Below, piece by piece: positions 37,036 through 49,511 of a stretch of 64,000 bases of DNA. The notes under the pieces are model-generated. The model had not been told where the DNA came from, did no database searches, and saw only the letters and a list, made by a program, of their open reading frames with translations. Numbering within the stretch: position 1 is the first letter of the stretch; the number at the start of each line of letters is the position of its first letter. The stretch is from Phragmites australis. Its lineage: Eukaryota; Streptophyta; Magnoliopsida; Poales; Poaceae. The stretch spans positions 2,668,501-2,732,500 of the forward strand of contig NC_084934.1 in assembly GCF_958298935.1 (NCBI RefSeq), in the 5' to 3' direction. The position numbers and the translations under genes were made by a program.

Positions 37036-37779
37036 GCGGACGACTATCGCGAGCTCACAGACGTAACCCTCATCATCCTCGCGGCGCTGCACGAGGCCCT
37101 CGAGAGCCTACAAATCGGGCCTGACCCCCTCGAATGCATCTCTAGAGATGCTCTGCTGCTCGCGCCTCCGCCGCTTGCGCCTGTGGAGAGAGATAAGGGA
37201 GAGTGGGGGCACTTGTGGAAAACTGCTCACGAAATCCTGTTGCAAACAAGTACAAGAAGAGGCGCCTTGGATTCGTACCTTGGAGTCTGTCTTGCCACTA
37301 TAGGCCTGCTTGTCGAGCAGGCAGTCCACTTGCTGCTGTACTTGCTGAGTGGATGAGAGAGGGGGTGGAGCAGATAAGAGATGAGTAGACGAGAGAGGAG
37401 CAGCTAGAAAATATCAGCTGACCGACGGACGTGAGCCAAAAGCGAATTGAATCAAATATTTGGGTCCGAGCATCAGTGATGGTTCGTCAATGGATTCGAC
37501 ACTGATAATCCGTTTTAGTGCCAGTTATTAGAGGCTCAATCATTGTACGCACGTGGAAGATTAAGAATCGATACTGATATATTTTTAGTCACGGTTACTG
37601 TTCAACCGACACTAATAAGACGACACTTATGACTAATTTTGTAGTGGTACATCGAAGTTAATTTATACCGTCAACTCAAATTAAATTACTATTGTCTTAA
37701 TTAGTCTCAAGAGATTCATGCATTAAAAAAGATAGTTAAGATTAACTAGTTGTAGCAAGCAATTAAGCATGTAAGCCAA

Positions 37780-38650
37780 ATCTGCATGTACCTTTCGTCA
37801 CTTCTAGTGGTGTGCAATGGCAAATATTTATTCAAGATTAGGCTAGCCACCGTCTTGGTCCAACTTACTACGCTCCTCAGTTTGCAGCAATCATTGTACT
37901 TCAAAATTGTCATCCGGAGGAAACGGATAGCTACATGTCAGGACATGTTAACTATTAGCATCAGTTTCTAATCCTACAGTGTTGGATCAATACAATGTAG
38001 AGTATTCTTCAATAATGTTGATGCAGACAGATCTACAGCTTCTTCTGGTGTTATGTCACTGGCCTATCGCCTATGCTTGATACAAAATTTGGTACCAGAT
38101 CATTTATTTACCTGCTAATTAAATAAATAGTAGTTGGTTTAAATCTAAATTCCCCCTGACCTCATTTTCAATCTGATGTGTCATAGGGTGATACAACTAA
38201 GGTGGAGCATTGTGAATGCCTTCTTCTTGGCAAATGGGATGGACAATAACACAAATATTTTTTGAAGTGGGAAAAAATCACCACACCAGAAGAAATGATT
38301 GGAACATTCCACTTCTTCCCCTTTATCCCTTGTCATGTTCTTGCAGAGCTGCACAATGTTTTGAGTCTTTGTGCATCGTATCGTCCTCCTCAAACTGGAA
38401 CTGGACACACCTACCAACCCATTGAGATCTAGTTGACCTCTGAGATGACTGATTGGCTCCACAACAGACATTTCACATTTCTTTGTCCAGCTTTTTGGTT
38501 GGTGTAAAAGATGTGTAATCGGTACTAAACAAGAGAGATAAGAAGATCAGAGTTCAGAAAGACAAAGTTATGTTTAGTAGAAGCCAAATCTTCACCAACA
38601 AAAGTTATCATCATGTCGATGTGTAATTTACTAAACGCTTCTTCCATTCC
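37780..38650. repeat. Tandem segmental unit, copy C (first block only)
   Basis: Matches the first block of copy B (23060-23500) in the same orientation: TGCAGCAATCATTG(T/C)AC, CCAATCCATTGAGAGCTAGTTGAC versus CCAACCCATTGAGATCTAGTTGAC, and GTTATGTTTAGT(G/A)GAAGCC. Later blocks are absent to the right. The minus-strand reading keeps QLDLNGLVGV, against QLALNGLVVV in copy B, then diverges by a frame shift. Confidence 0.7.
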
Positions 38651-38799
38651 TAACTTAATAAACACTTCTATTATAAATTACTCCCTTTACAAAATAGATC
38701 GACACTATGCGATAATGTAGGAAAACAGGTAGACTAAGTTAGCATAAAACATTTTTTTTCTCTACTATGTTCAATCAAGAAACTATACAAATAGGGGAT

Positions 38800-39414
38800 C
38801 ATAGATCGTTACCACTAGACGTACAGTGGAGCGGAAGAAGAATTGGAGTAGACCGATCCAACGTCGTGCCTGTTAAACTCCTTTAGCAGCTTCTCGATTA
38901 GATCCGCGACCAGCCCCATGCAGGTGATCACGCTCCTCGACCAGTTCTGAGCACGGGCATTGCATCCTCAACTAGTTTCGTCCACGTAGAGTAAGTAGTC
39001 GATCACGTCGATCATCTCATCGACAACGAACAGGAAGCCTCGACCATGTCCTCGATCGCGATGAGGAAGTAGTCAAACCCGTCCTAGCCTTGTCACTGAT
39101 CAACACCAAAAAAATCGCAACAGTGCCTCTACAGTATCCACACGTATAAGGATAAAATGGCGTACGCCGATGTGCTAGTACCACATGACCAACTAGGGTT
39201 TCAGAGGGAGTTCGGGAAGTGGCGGCCAGGGGTTTTGGTGGCGAAATCAATCCATGCGCCCACGGCTCATACCTCCTCTTATATAGAGTACGCTAATAGG
39301 CCTTTAATCACATTAAAGTCCATTATGACTCTAAACCCTAATAGACATTCAATCATATTAAATCTCATTCGCAGATCCAATCTACACATGTGATCGCCTA
39401 TAGGGCATATCACC
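38800..39414. other. Unclassified, probably repeat-derived stretch
   Basis: Moderately GC-rich sequence with many GATCG/CGTCGAT motifs and no gene I recognise. The short minus-strand frame at 39017-39250 is probably chance. It ends where the TAGTGACGGGTC-family element begins. Confidence 0.3.
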
Positions 39415-40605
39415 AATAGAAAAAAAGATCATAAGTGACGGGTGATAACTATCATCGGTGACGGGTCCCACACCTGTTACTCCAAATACGTCACTGATGA
39501 CTAGTTATAAGTGACAGGTAAAAATCCATCACTAATAAGAATATTGGTGACGGATCATAACTTTGACCTGTCACTTATAAAAAATCATAAGTGATAGGTC
39601 ACACTGATGAGCGTTTTTCAAACACAAAAAAAGTTTTAAAAAAATTCACTCGAACTATCCCAATAAAGGGCCATCACCACCTCACCCTCGCTTGCCTTAT
39701 GAGGGAAGCCGGTTATTTTATTCTTTTAACATTTTTTACCGAAGGTCATAAGTAACGGGTCATAACAGTAACCTATCACTTATGATAACCTGTCACTCAT
39801 AACTATAACCGTCACTTATGACTATTTTTCGTCGAATTATAATTTGATAGGTGATTTAGAGTGACCTTCAGTAAAAATAAGTATAACTTTTGCATACGGA
39901 TTTTGATTTTGATGTTTTTTACTCTACAGATATCTACAGAAAAAGTTACATTAGTCTTTCTCTTACTTTGTCAAATTCACCAAATTTTTCAGGGCCAAAA
40001 ACGACTTGGAAGATTGAGTTCTCGCCCTCTGAAGTTTCTGTACCATTTTCGAAACGCGCGTTTGTGTCCATAGCTGTCACCCCTTAAATCAAACTTGAGC
40101 GGAAATGTACAATAATTCATATTCTAGTACCGCTGAGGTGAGAAAAATAAGAGAAAAAAAAAATTATAGCATCATGCTATTTACATATTTACTATATAAG
40201 TAAAAAATTAAGTAACTTATGATAGGAAATTTATTGACTAATATATCTAATGATTGATTAATTAAAATTCTTTCACATGCTCTGTTTCATCAAACTGGTT
40301 ATTAATGATGGATAATAATTTGACTCGTCACTAATGACTCTCTCGTCACTAATGACCCTCTAGGATGACCTGTCGCTGATGAATTGGTCATTAGTAATGG
40401 ATTATAACTTGACTAATCACTTATTACTGGTTAAGGATGATCTGTCACTTTTGAATGGTAATAAGTGACGGATCTGATCTGTCAATTATGATTGATCTAG
40501 AATGACTTATTACTTATAACTGGTAATAAGTAACAGATCATAACTGCAAACTATCACTATTATTATAAGTGACGAGTCATATTACGATCCGTTACTATTT
40601 CGTAT
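39415..40605. mobile_element. Non-coding DNA transposon with TAGTGACGGGTC-type repeats (copy 2, inverted)
   Basis: Same family as 11740-13063 but in the opposite orientation. The ends are rich in ATAAGTGACGGGT and AGTGACAGG, and the core 39840-40150 is the reverse complement of ~12205-12540 (shared AAACGACTTGGAAGATT-like and GTCCATAGC stretches). It is more diverged and shorter near the tRNA-like part (39605-39740 versus 12600-12830). End positions are approximate. Confidence 0.75.
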
Positions 40606-42532
<1,927 letters not shown>

Positions 42533-42810
42533 CATCGGCATGATTAGCCTGATCGATAAAGCTAGCTCCTGTGATGGTTTGCCCTCAAAAAAATAAAGTT
42601 CCAAACAAGAAAGCCTCCATGTGAACTAGCCCCCCTCCATGTGAGCTAGAACAGGCTAGGCAATAGGAATGAACTAGATCTTGTGGCATCTTTTGCAACT
42701 CGGAATAGTTTGATCTCCCGACACACCAACATGGCCTGTCTTTGTCGTCACACGTCAAAAAATGGAATGAAATCAAACCGGTTGTGATATATGTACGGCG
42801 TGGGCTCTCG

Positions 42811-44975
42811 ATATTTCTTTTTGAAAAAAATCTATTTTGCCTACTCAATTATTGCTTGAGTCTGTTTTTCCTCCCTCAACCGGAATCAGATATTTTACCT
42901 TTCTTAACTATTTAAATAGGTATTATCTTCTTAACTGACTTTGATAGTGGTTTCGTTCTACGTGGTGACAACTCAGCCTGTCTTATTGGTAGCTTCGCTA
43001 ATGTGGCACGTTAACACACGCGTGGCTCGTTGACACGACCATTGATGCAGAATAAGAGCTATTGACTGGGCTTGATCGAAGGGGTATATGGCGATCTAAT
43101 CCTAATCGTTGACTTCGGATCAAACGATGGGGCATATGGCGATCTAATCCAAGCTGTTGATTTCGGATCAGATAGTGGGGCTTACCTTCTCCTCTCTCCG
43201 ACTTGGGACGACGTCGACGACAGCTAGGAACGGCCGAGCAGCCATGAGAGCTCGCTGGAGTTGGGCTCCGGTGCTCAGATTGCGACGACGAGTGGCAGAA
43301 CAGGGTCGTCGAGCGATGGCGAACCCATTAGGGGTACACATCGGCGTCGAGGCGGCTTGGAGCGGCTCGACGATGGCCTAGGGTAGCGCAAACTCGCAGG
43401 AGAGAGGTGAAGATAGTGTCGTATGGCTCGAAACCCGACGATGAGTGGTGGAAAATCATCATGGGGTAATGGTGACTCCATTTAGGGGACGTGTTGGCAT
43501 CGGAGAGCAACGAGGTGGCTTGACAATGATGAGGGGGCGCGGAGGCGGCTAGAGCTTGGTGACAGAGCTCCTAAGCGCGCTGAAGCTCAGGATTTCAAGG
43601 AGGAAACTTGCAGAGGGCTTTGGGATGCAAATGTGGGGGTATGGAGGTCCTTTTATAGCTCAGAGGCGTGAAATCGAGGTTGGTTTGGGTGTGGCAGCTG
43701 GCGAGAAATCCGCAGGTGATTTCGAGTTTCCGTTCTCCATTTTCATCAATTGATTGTTGTCTTTCCTTCCTCTAGCTTCAGGCTTTCCTTCCAAGCAACG
43801 TGGGGTGCTCCTTTCCTTTTTCTCAGCACAAATTTGGGCTCTACCAGTGGCCGGTGACGGAGGAGATGGGTGTTGGAGGTGTTGTACATGGTGTCGGACT
43901 GGTGGGGGCTCGAAGAGGGGAACAAGAGGGCGGGAAAAGCTAGAGAAGATGGTAAGGATGCTCACTGTGCTCTTTGGGGGCTTTGGGGGTGGTCGGAGTT
44001 GAGCTTGCGACGGTGAGGTGGAGCTTGGGTGGCAATAACATTGGCGGAGCTAGATGATATGTGCCTTCCAAGGGTCTTGAGCTGTTGTGAGGGGCTTGGA
44101 AGTGAGAGGAGAGTTTACTAATGCTACTGGAGTGAAAGAAGGGAAGTGAATTACCACAATCTCTTCGATCTCGCCATGGATCTGGTCCCTGTGAGCCTCC
44201 CCCGAGCTATCTAACCTTGAGGCATGTGCGACGGGCGGCCTTGAGGTTGGCATGAGACTAGGCCTTCATGGAGGGTTTGCAGCTACACCAGCCCGTCCCG
44301 GAGGGCTGGAACGCCTTCGTGTACATCATCGACGATGAGGGCGTGTTCGACTGGGAGAAGACCCCCCTCATCACCGTGCACCACTACCTGGTCCTCAGCC
44401 CCGACGACAGGCTCAATGTGTGAAACAAGTCCAACAAGCCGCAGTGGTTCACCCTGGTGGGCGAGCAGTTGAAGGTGGCGAAGGTGACAGGTCGGCACGG
44501 GAGTAGGGAGTAGAGTGCAACGAGGTAGTTGGACATGAGCGTGTGGCTGGTGAGTGCCGTCTTAACGAGGACCATGTGTGTGACAACCGAGGAAGAGCAC
44601 GTCACCTGCAAAGATGGCCCACTCCAGGAGGGGCAGCACCTTCTGGCCGTGCCGGTGGTCGGAGCCACGGAGTGCACTGGGAAGCATGGCGGTGGGTGGA
44701 AGGTGATGAGTGTGTTGTCTATGTAGATGTCATGTTAACAAAATTAAAACACTTAGATGCCATATCAGCACCGCCTAGGATAAAACAGGGTTCAAAACCA
44801 CACGGGGAGGAAAAACAACCGGTTTCAATTGTTATGGGACCTTCAATATCTGGTTTTACGGGTGAGAGGGGAAAATCAAACTTGGACAGTAATTTAGAAA
44901 GACAAAATAGACTTTTTTCCTTTTTTAATAGAAAGTTTTATTAACTCTCGTCGAGTCGTCGTTAAATGAGTTTAT
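42811..44975. mobile_element. Pack-MULE with a pirin gene fragment
   Basis: Flanked by the 9-bp direct repeat GGGCTCTCG (42802-42810 and 44976-44984). Near both ends lie long inverted stretches: GAAAAAAATCTATTTTG on the left against GAAAAAAGTCTATTTTG reverse complemented on the right, continuing to CCAGATATT-like sequence for ~80 bases. The right end has ~45 extra bases outside the matching part. No transposase; the interior has a pirin fragment and GC-rich tandem repeats (52-base unit near 43081/43133; ~155-base unit at 43282/43437). The 9-bp duplication with long inverted ends and a captured gene is the Pack-MULE pattern. Confidence 0.8.
44277..44489 (+). pseudogene. Pirin-like gene fragment inside the Pack-MULE
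   Basis: Translates as PVPEGWNAFVYIIDDEGVF, then HHYLVLSPDDRLNV, a stop (TGA at 44421), then NKSNKPQWFTLVGEQL. This matches the C-terminal cupin part of plant pirins (usual pattern GWNAFVYII(D/E)GEGVFG...HHxLVLGPGDGLSVWNKS). In dicots pirin binds the G-protein alpha subunit. The N-terminal metal-binding cupin is missing and the tryptophan before NKS has become the stop, so it is a dead fragment. Confidence 0.8.
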
Positions 44976-45104
44976 GGGCTCTCGGTATATGGGCCTAAAT
45001 GAGTTTACGACAGACCCGGCCTGTCACCAAGATTGCAACTCTATCAATGGGCCTTGATGAGTGTTTGTACATGGGCCACAGGAAGTTGGATACGGCGTCG
45101 CCAT

Positions 45105-45400
45105 CGCCGGCGGGTGGCAGCACCAGCACAGCGCGGCGTTCGTCAACGTCGCGGCCTAGTTCCTCGCCGGGGTGCCCGCCGCGTGGCCTCGGAGCTGCGG
45201 TAACTGGGCGTTTCCTTGATCAACTCCTGTGCACGCAAGCGAATCTTGAATCGAAATAGTATGGGCAAACAAGATCATCTGACCATATGATCTGATTGAC
45301 TCGGGGCGCAGGGGCTGTGGCGAGGGATGATCGTTGTGTTGCTCGCGCAGGTCGGCGCCGTCGCCGTCATCACCGGCAGGGTCGACTGGAGCCGACAGTT
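45105..45400 (+). pseudogene. MATE/DTX efflux transporter fragment, two exons
   Basis: Exon a (~45105-45199) reads GGWQHQHSAAFVNVAA, a TAG stop, then FLAGVPAA. A clean GT...AG intron spans 45200-45311. Exon b (45312-~45400) reads GLWRGMIVVLLAQVGAVAVI, TGRVDWSRQ. This is the last part of plant MATE (DTX) proteins, which export organic cations, citrate or metabolites in exchange for protons: the GWQ ... FVNVAA(F/Y)YLAGVP and GLW(x)G(x)I ... RVDW signatures. The stop stands at a position normally Tyr. It lies just outside the Pack-MULE; whether it was captured or is the wreck of a local gene is unclear. Confidence 0.7.
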
Positions 45401-45508
45401 TGGCGTTACGGACATGGCAATCTGCCATTTGCGTATGAACATGGGCTTTGATCTGTTCTGAACGGCATTCATTCAGGTGGAGGAGGAGACTGATGTGCTC
45501 ACTCTTTA

Positions 45509-45604
45509 AGGGTTGTTTCGCAAAGCTTCAGTTTCAAGAATTCTTGTAGCAAAATATGTATAGCTTCAGAAATTTGTGAAGTCAGAGCTTTGTCAAACAG
45601 GATC
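45509..45604. mobile_element. Small Tourist-like MITE
   Basis: A ~96-base sequence whose ends, GGGTTGTTTCGCAAAGCTTC and inverted GATCCTGTTTGACAAAGCTC, are similar, and which is flanked by TTA on both sides. GGCCCTGTTTGGCAAAGC-like ends are common in grass MITEs. Confidence 0.5.
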
Positions 45605-46254
45605 TTAGTCTGATCTCTCATAGTGCTGTAAATTGCGTGCTTTATTTTGCGCATATGTACAGTGAAAACGAACCGAACACTGATCAAGACACAGGCGTAA
45701 ACAAACTCCTTTTGCGACTACAAATTCAGATCGAAGGCTACACTGACTGCCATTAAGTTTCACATCTCACGTGTTGCATGCGCTTGGGACTCACATACAG
45801 TTGAGCACATTCTTATTGCTATATATATACACACATGTGCAACTCAGAAGTTCCCACCACCCTATCTAGTGCTGGAACGTACTTCCAACACTAATACGAT
45901 ACATGCATGCATGCATGCACGGCTACTGCTACTACTATTTGCGTTGAGTTGAGCAGCAGCAGCACGGTACAACAAGCAGCTGGGCATGCAGCTTTGCCGT
46001 CTCGATCAGCTGAGGTGCTCCTTTGGAGCACCCTCTCTGATCATGATCATGCCCTTATTAGAAGTAGAACACACCTGGGCCTGGTATATATGTACACGTT
46101 AATTAAGCTAAGCCCTATTTAGAACGCAGGGAATTCCACAAGATTTTCACACGACCGTCACAGAAAACTGTACAGTTCTCGTGAAAATACACACTTCTTC
46201 GCTGCACTGACAAGCGCTCGAACCTGTTGCCCATCACGTACGGAAGCGCGGGCG

Positions 46255-46522
46255 CTAACCTGCGAGCTGGCGACGCGACGCCGGGCGGAGGAGGGGCGAC
46301 ACCAGGCTAGCGCCCCTCGCCGGCGGCGACGCTGCCGGGGACAGCGACGCGGCGTACCGGCCTGCAGGGTCGCGGAAGAGCGTCGTCGCACACGAATCGT
46401 ACGGTCGGTCACCGTACAGGAGGAGGCTTCCGATGGCGACCTGCCTGCCTGCTGCTGCTGCTGCTGCTTGCCTTCCTGTATTCCACGATGGCTCTGTACA
46501 CCAACGGTATGAGGCCTTCCAT
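46255..46522 (-). pseudogene. Small MEGLIP-type plant protein gene, frameshifted
   Basis: From the ATG at 46522 the minus strand reads MEGLIPLVYRAIVEYRKASS, then a serine run coded by AGC repeats. In this frame it stops after 37 codons. Shifting one base at the AGC/GGCAG repeat opens a second frame to the TAG at 46255 (VAIGSLLLYGDRPYDSCATT, then LFRDPAGRYA), better-looking protein than the original frame. I associate MEGLIP starts with small plant-specific proteins of unknown function. The shift sits in a slippage-prone repeat, so it may be a real inactivating change or an assembly error. Confidence 0.45.
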
Positions 46523-46579
46523 GGCTGAGGACCGATCGAGAGCTTCTTAAGCTAGAGCAACGAGTGAGCCACAAGGATG

Positions 46580-48946
46580 CTATAAAAAGGGGTCAGGTCT
46601 CTCGACAAGTTAAGCAACGAGATGACACTACTGCTTTTCCACCTACAAATCAAGACGTCTACGTCTCACCAAATCCACTGGTTTTTCAAGTGGCATTCGG
46701 TGAATGAATCGGCCGATGCTTATCTGCACCTGCAGCAGCTTCCTTCCTGTCATTGCATCACTGGTCAAAATCTCCAGGGCCTCATTCTTGCCCAGCACAC
46801 AAGTGATCAAATCACATCATATGTGGGATTGATTTGGAGGAGGTGTGAGATTAAATCTTTGAACCATTTGCTGGTGGCAAGTAACTTTCAGCAGGTAGCA
46901 ACGGGGTGAGAAATATAAGGATTAGTTTGATCGATCGGCACGGATCTAGTGCTTCTGATTGAAGACGAATATCAGATAATTTGGATGCTTGTGGAGGCAA
47001 AGCTTCAGAGTTATGTATTCTCCATTTCGTCTAAACGTTGAAGTGGATTGCAAAGAAACATTTACCATACTTGGTGTCATGCACCTGAGATCTACGTTAT
47101 CAGAAATTTGCACTCCTGCCAAGAATGTATTACACTTTGGTAATACCATGGGTCCACAATAGCATAGTTCACAGTGATTAACAGTAGGGTACAGACATAC
47201 AGCGATATCTAGGAATTTGATCACAAGACTGATGATACCATGAGCAAGAAAATTTGCTTTAGATGCTGTCATCAAACCTATCAAATGACATCGACGCAAT
47301 GAAGCACTTGGCACTTCAATGTCTATCTGCATTCCATTACTCGAAAGGCAATCCAAAGGTTGGGGCACTCTCCACTGAGGTGCCCTCTTGATGTGCTCGT
47401 CTCACCAAAATGCAGTAGCCAAGAAGCCAAATCTCTGCACATCTGGCATGCACCTATCCCTGTTTTCTTCAGTTCTTATGATGCAATAATCGGTTATGAT
47501 TTATTCACCGCAAACGAAATGGAGAAAACTTGCTGGTAGGTACCTTGTTACAGTTATGTGTGATATATCCATGCAGTTATAAGTTCTACGCGCACCTGCT
47601 GACCCTGCAGTACAGTGACTGGCTACCTGCACACAGCAACAGAATGTGTCAAAGTATTGTTAAACTTAAGTTCAGGTGCCGGGCATGCATCACAAGATCA
47701 GCGTGTTCTGAATTGGCTTCTGCTAGCTTGAACTATACTAAAGGCGATAATAATAGCATTAATCAAAATGGAAAGTAATTGGGTTTACTTAACAGTACCT
47801 GCTTTTCATTCATTTTACAGCTTACCAGATGCAGATGATAATAAGGTACCCCAAAAGAAACAAAGTACGGAAGAGCAGACAAGTTCAAACATTTGCCTCC
47901 AAATTTCGTATAAAAAAAATGTGAAATCGGCGATACGTGTTTGCTATTCTCTGCTCTAGCTGACACGAAGTAATTCAAACTGAAACTTACACCTTGTACA
48001 AGATGCTTACGCTTCTCCTGGGAGAAGGCGTATTCCGGAAATGGGGGTACCGGACAAAGTAAACGAGCAACACTAGTTGGAACTGTCAGTCTGTCACTAC
48101 CATACATTAGATGCAGAATTTTCAGACAAAATTGAACGGCATCTGGTAACTTTCTGTTGAGTAAAATTCTAGTCTTTGCACTTGCACACAGGAAATGGTA
48201 ACTCTAGTTGTAACCTACAATCATATCGTAAGTGGACACTGCAGAGGTACTGGCAAGATTGACAACCTTCGATCAGGTCGATCGTTTGGCAAATTGGGTA
48301 CTCACTAAGGAAAATTGCAAAACGAAAACACTAAACAAGTGTGTAAAAATTAGTTTATACTAATCAATTTTCCGCCTAATTTGATTTTCGTTTTGTTTTA
48401 GCGGAAGGGACTTTATTTCATATTGATGTTCATAGGTACAAAGGAAATTTGATAGGCCGTGTACTTGGTCGACCTGTGGATATCATCTGGCCCGAATTGA
48501 AGCACTTATTCGGTTGCTCCAAGCGGGAGACATGGCCTAGCCTGGTTACCTGGTTGGTAATGAGTATAAATATATGTGTTCGTTTTGAAAAATTACAGAT
48601 CTAGACTTATGTATCTTAGATTTGTGATTTGTCGAAATTGATGAATATATTTGTAATTTTTTATTTTAAAAATATATAAATAAAAAACATGTGTTTGTCC
48701 TTTTTCTCTTTGTCAACTGCGAGGACAAGCACAAGGGAACAAGCTAGTGGGAAACAGCGAAATTACAATCCTCTCAAAATAAAACCATGGAATTAACAAG
48801 GCGAGCAAAATCTAGCAAGTACAAAACAAAACGATTTCAATTTTGTAATTATGGGCCACTAAGAAACAATGAAAAAAAGGTCACGCAAGAGGTGCATGCA
48901 CTCTTGCGTGTGAAGCTGGGTAGGGCAGCCCGCATGCATCTATATC
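46580..48946. other. Non-coding stretch with possible exon remnants on the minus strand
   Basis: The longest frame is 140 codons (47368-46946, minus), of unknown identity. A better-looking exon candidate is at ~48084-48007 (minus): acceptor CTGACAG, the coding stretch LLCPVPPFPEYAFSQEKRKH, then a donor GTGTAAGT. I cannot name a family for either, nor join them into a gene. A plus-strand TATAAAAAGG at 46580 has no convincing gene after it. Confidence 0.3.
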
Positions 48947-49511
48947 TGTTAAGAATTTGTTTTTAATAATATGTCCGAAAATAATAAGGTTATCTTTGTA
49001 GCCACACATGATGTATACATGTTTGGGTCAGTTGAAATAATATCTTACGTCCTTTGTTGATGATTATATGTATGTATTCGCTCGAGTATAGATAATGTGG
49101 CTAACCTATTATAAAGGGTTGCTTGGATCTAGTCTAAATTAGGGCTAAAGTCATTGCGTTCCTCCTACACTAAGGTCTTGATACCTGTCTCCAGTAGCCG
49201 GGAGAAAGAGAGTCTCTCACGAAGGGTCTGGGTCCCGCCTTATATAGGGGTGATGTACCGCCTGCTATCCATCTATAATCGATAGAGAGTCTTTTTCTTT
49301 ATCGTTAGATAGATTTATCATAAATACTAGTCTTCTCGAGTTGGGTAAGCAATCAAGATCTTTCTAGTATATACCTTCTGGATTTTGGGCGTATCAGATA
49401 CCGCGGATTTGACTCTATAGTATCCGGAGTTGTTAAATATGCACACAATATACCTAGTCCGTATATGGTATACTCCTTATACATATATGCTCCATAGTTA
49501 GATATTCGACA
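48947..49511 (-). repeat. 3' LTR of the gypsy element
   Basis: A 565-base LTR; 37 bases shorter than its partner, mainly because it lacks a segment near position 49010 (the partner has ATCAAAGATCGAACATAAAG there). Shared landmarks include TAGCCGGGAGAAAGAGAGTC and TTAGATATTCGACA. Confidence 0.92.

Larger units (their letters stand above)
30497..37165 (+). pseudogene. ARABIDILLO-type F-box/LRR gene fragment, captured and split
   Basis: Part 1 (30497-30680) encodes an F-box (LLDDTVLQLFTRLNY, ATCRTWRVLGSSLCLWSSLD). Part 2 (37036-~37165) encodes the following leucine-rich segment (YRELTDVTLIILAALHEALE, SLQIGPDPLE) and, after a one-base shift, SRLRRLRL. This order matches the N-terminus of ARABIDILLO armadillo/F-box proteins, which in Arabidopsis promote lateral root growth. 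About 45 residues between the two parts of the normal protein are missing and the armadillo repeats are absent. A copia retrotransposon (30680-37035) sits between the parts. Non-functional; a transduplicated fragment. Confidence 0.7.
30014..37646. mobile_element. CACTA-like element carrying an F-box fragment and a copia insertion
   Basis: The left end reads CACTATAACAGAACATCTTA and the right end, inverted, CACTACAAAATTAGTCATAA. Subterminal repeats on both sides are of the CAGTG(A/G)CGGTT / CATCAGTGATGG type. Flanking triplets are AAT and GTA, so the expected 3-bp target duplication is not intact; the termini alone carry the call. Removing the inserted copia element leaves ~1.3 kb, including pieces of a host gene. 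It interrupts the junction of segmental copies B and C. Confidence 0.65.

Noticed and set aside
30014..37646. Perfect 3-bp target duplication for the second CACTA-like element
   Set aside because: Flanking triplets are AAT and GTA, which do not match; the call rests on the termini and subterminal repeats only.
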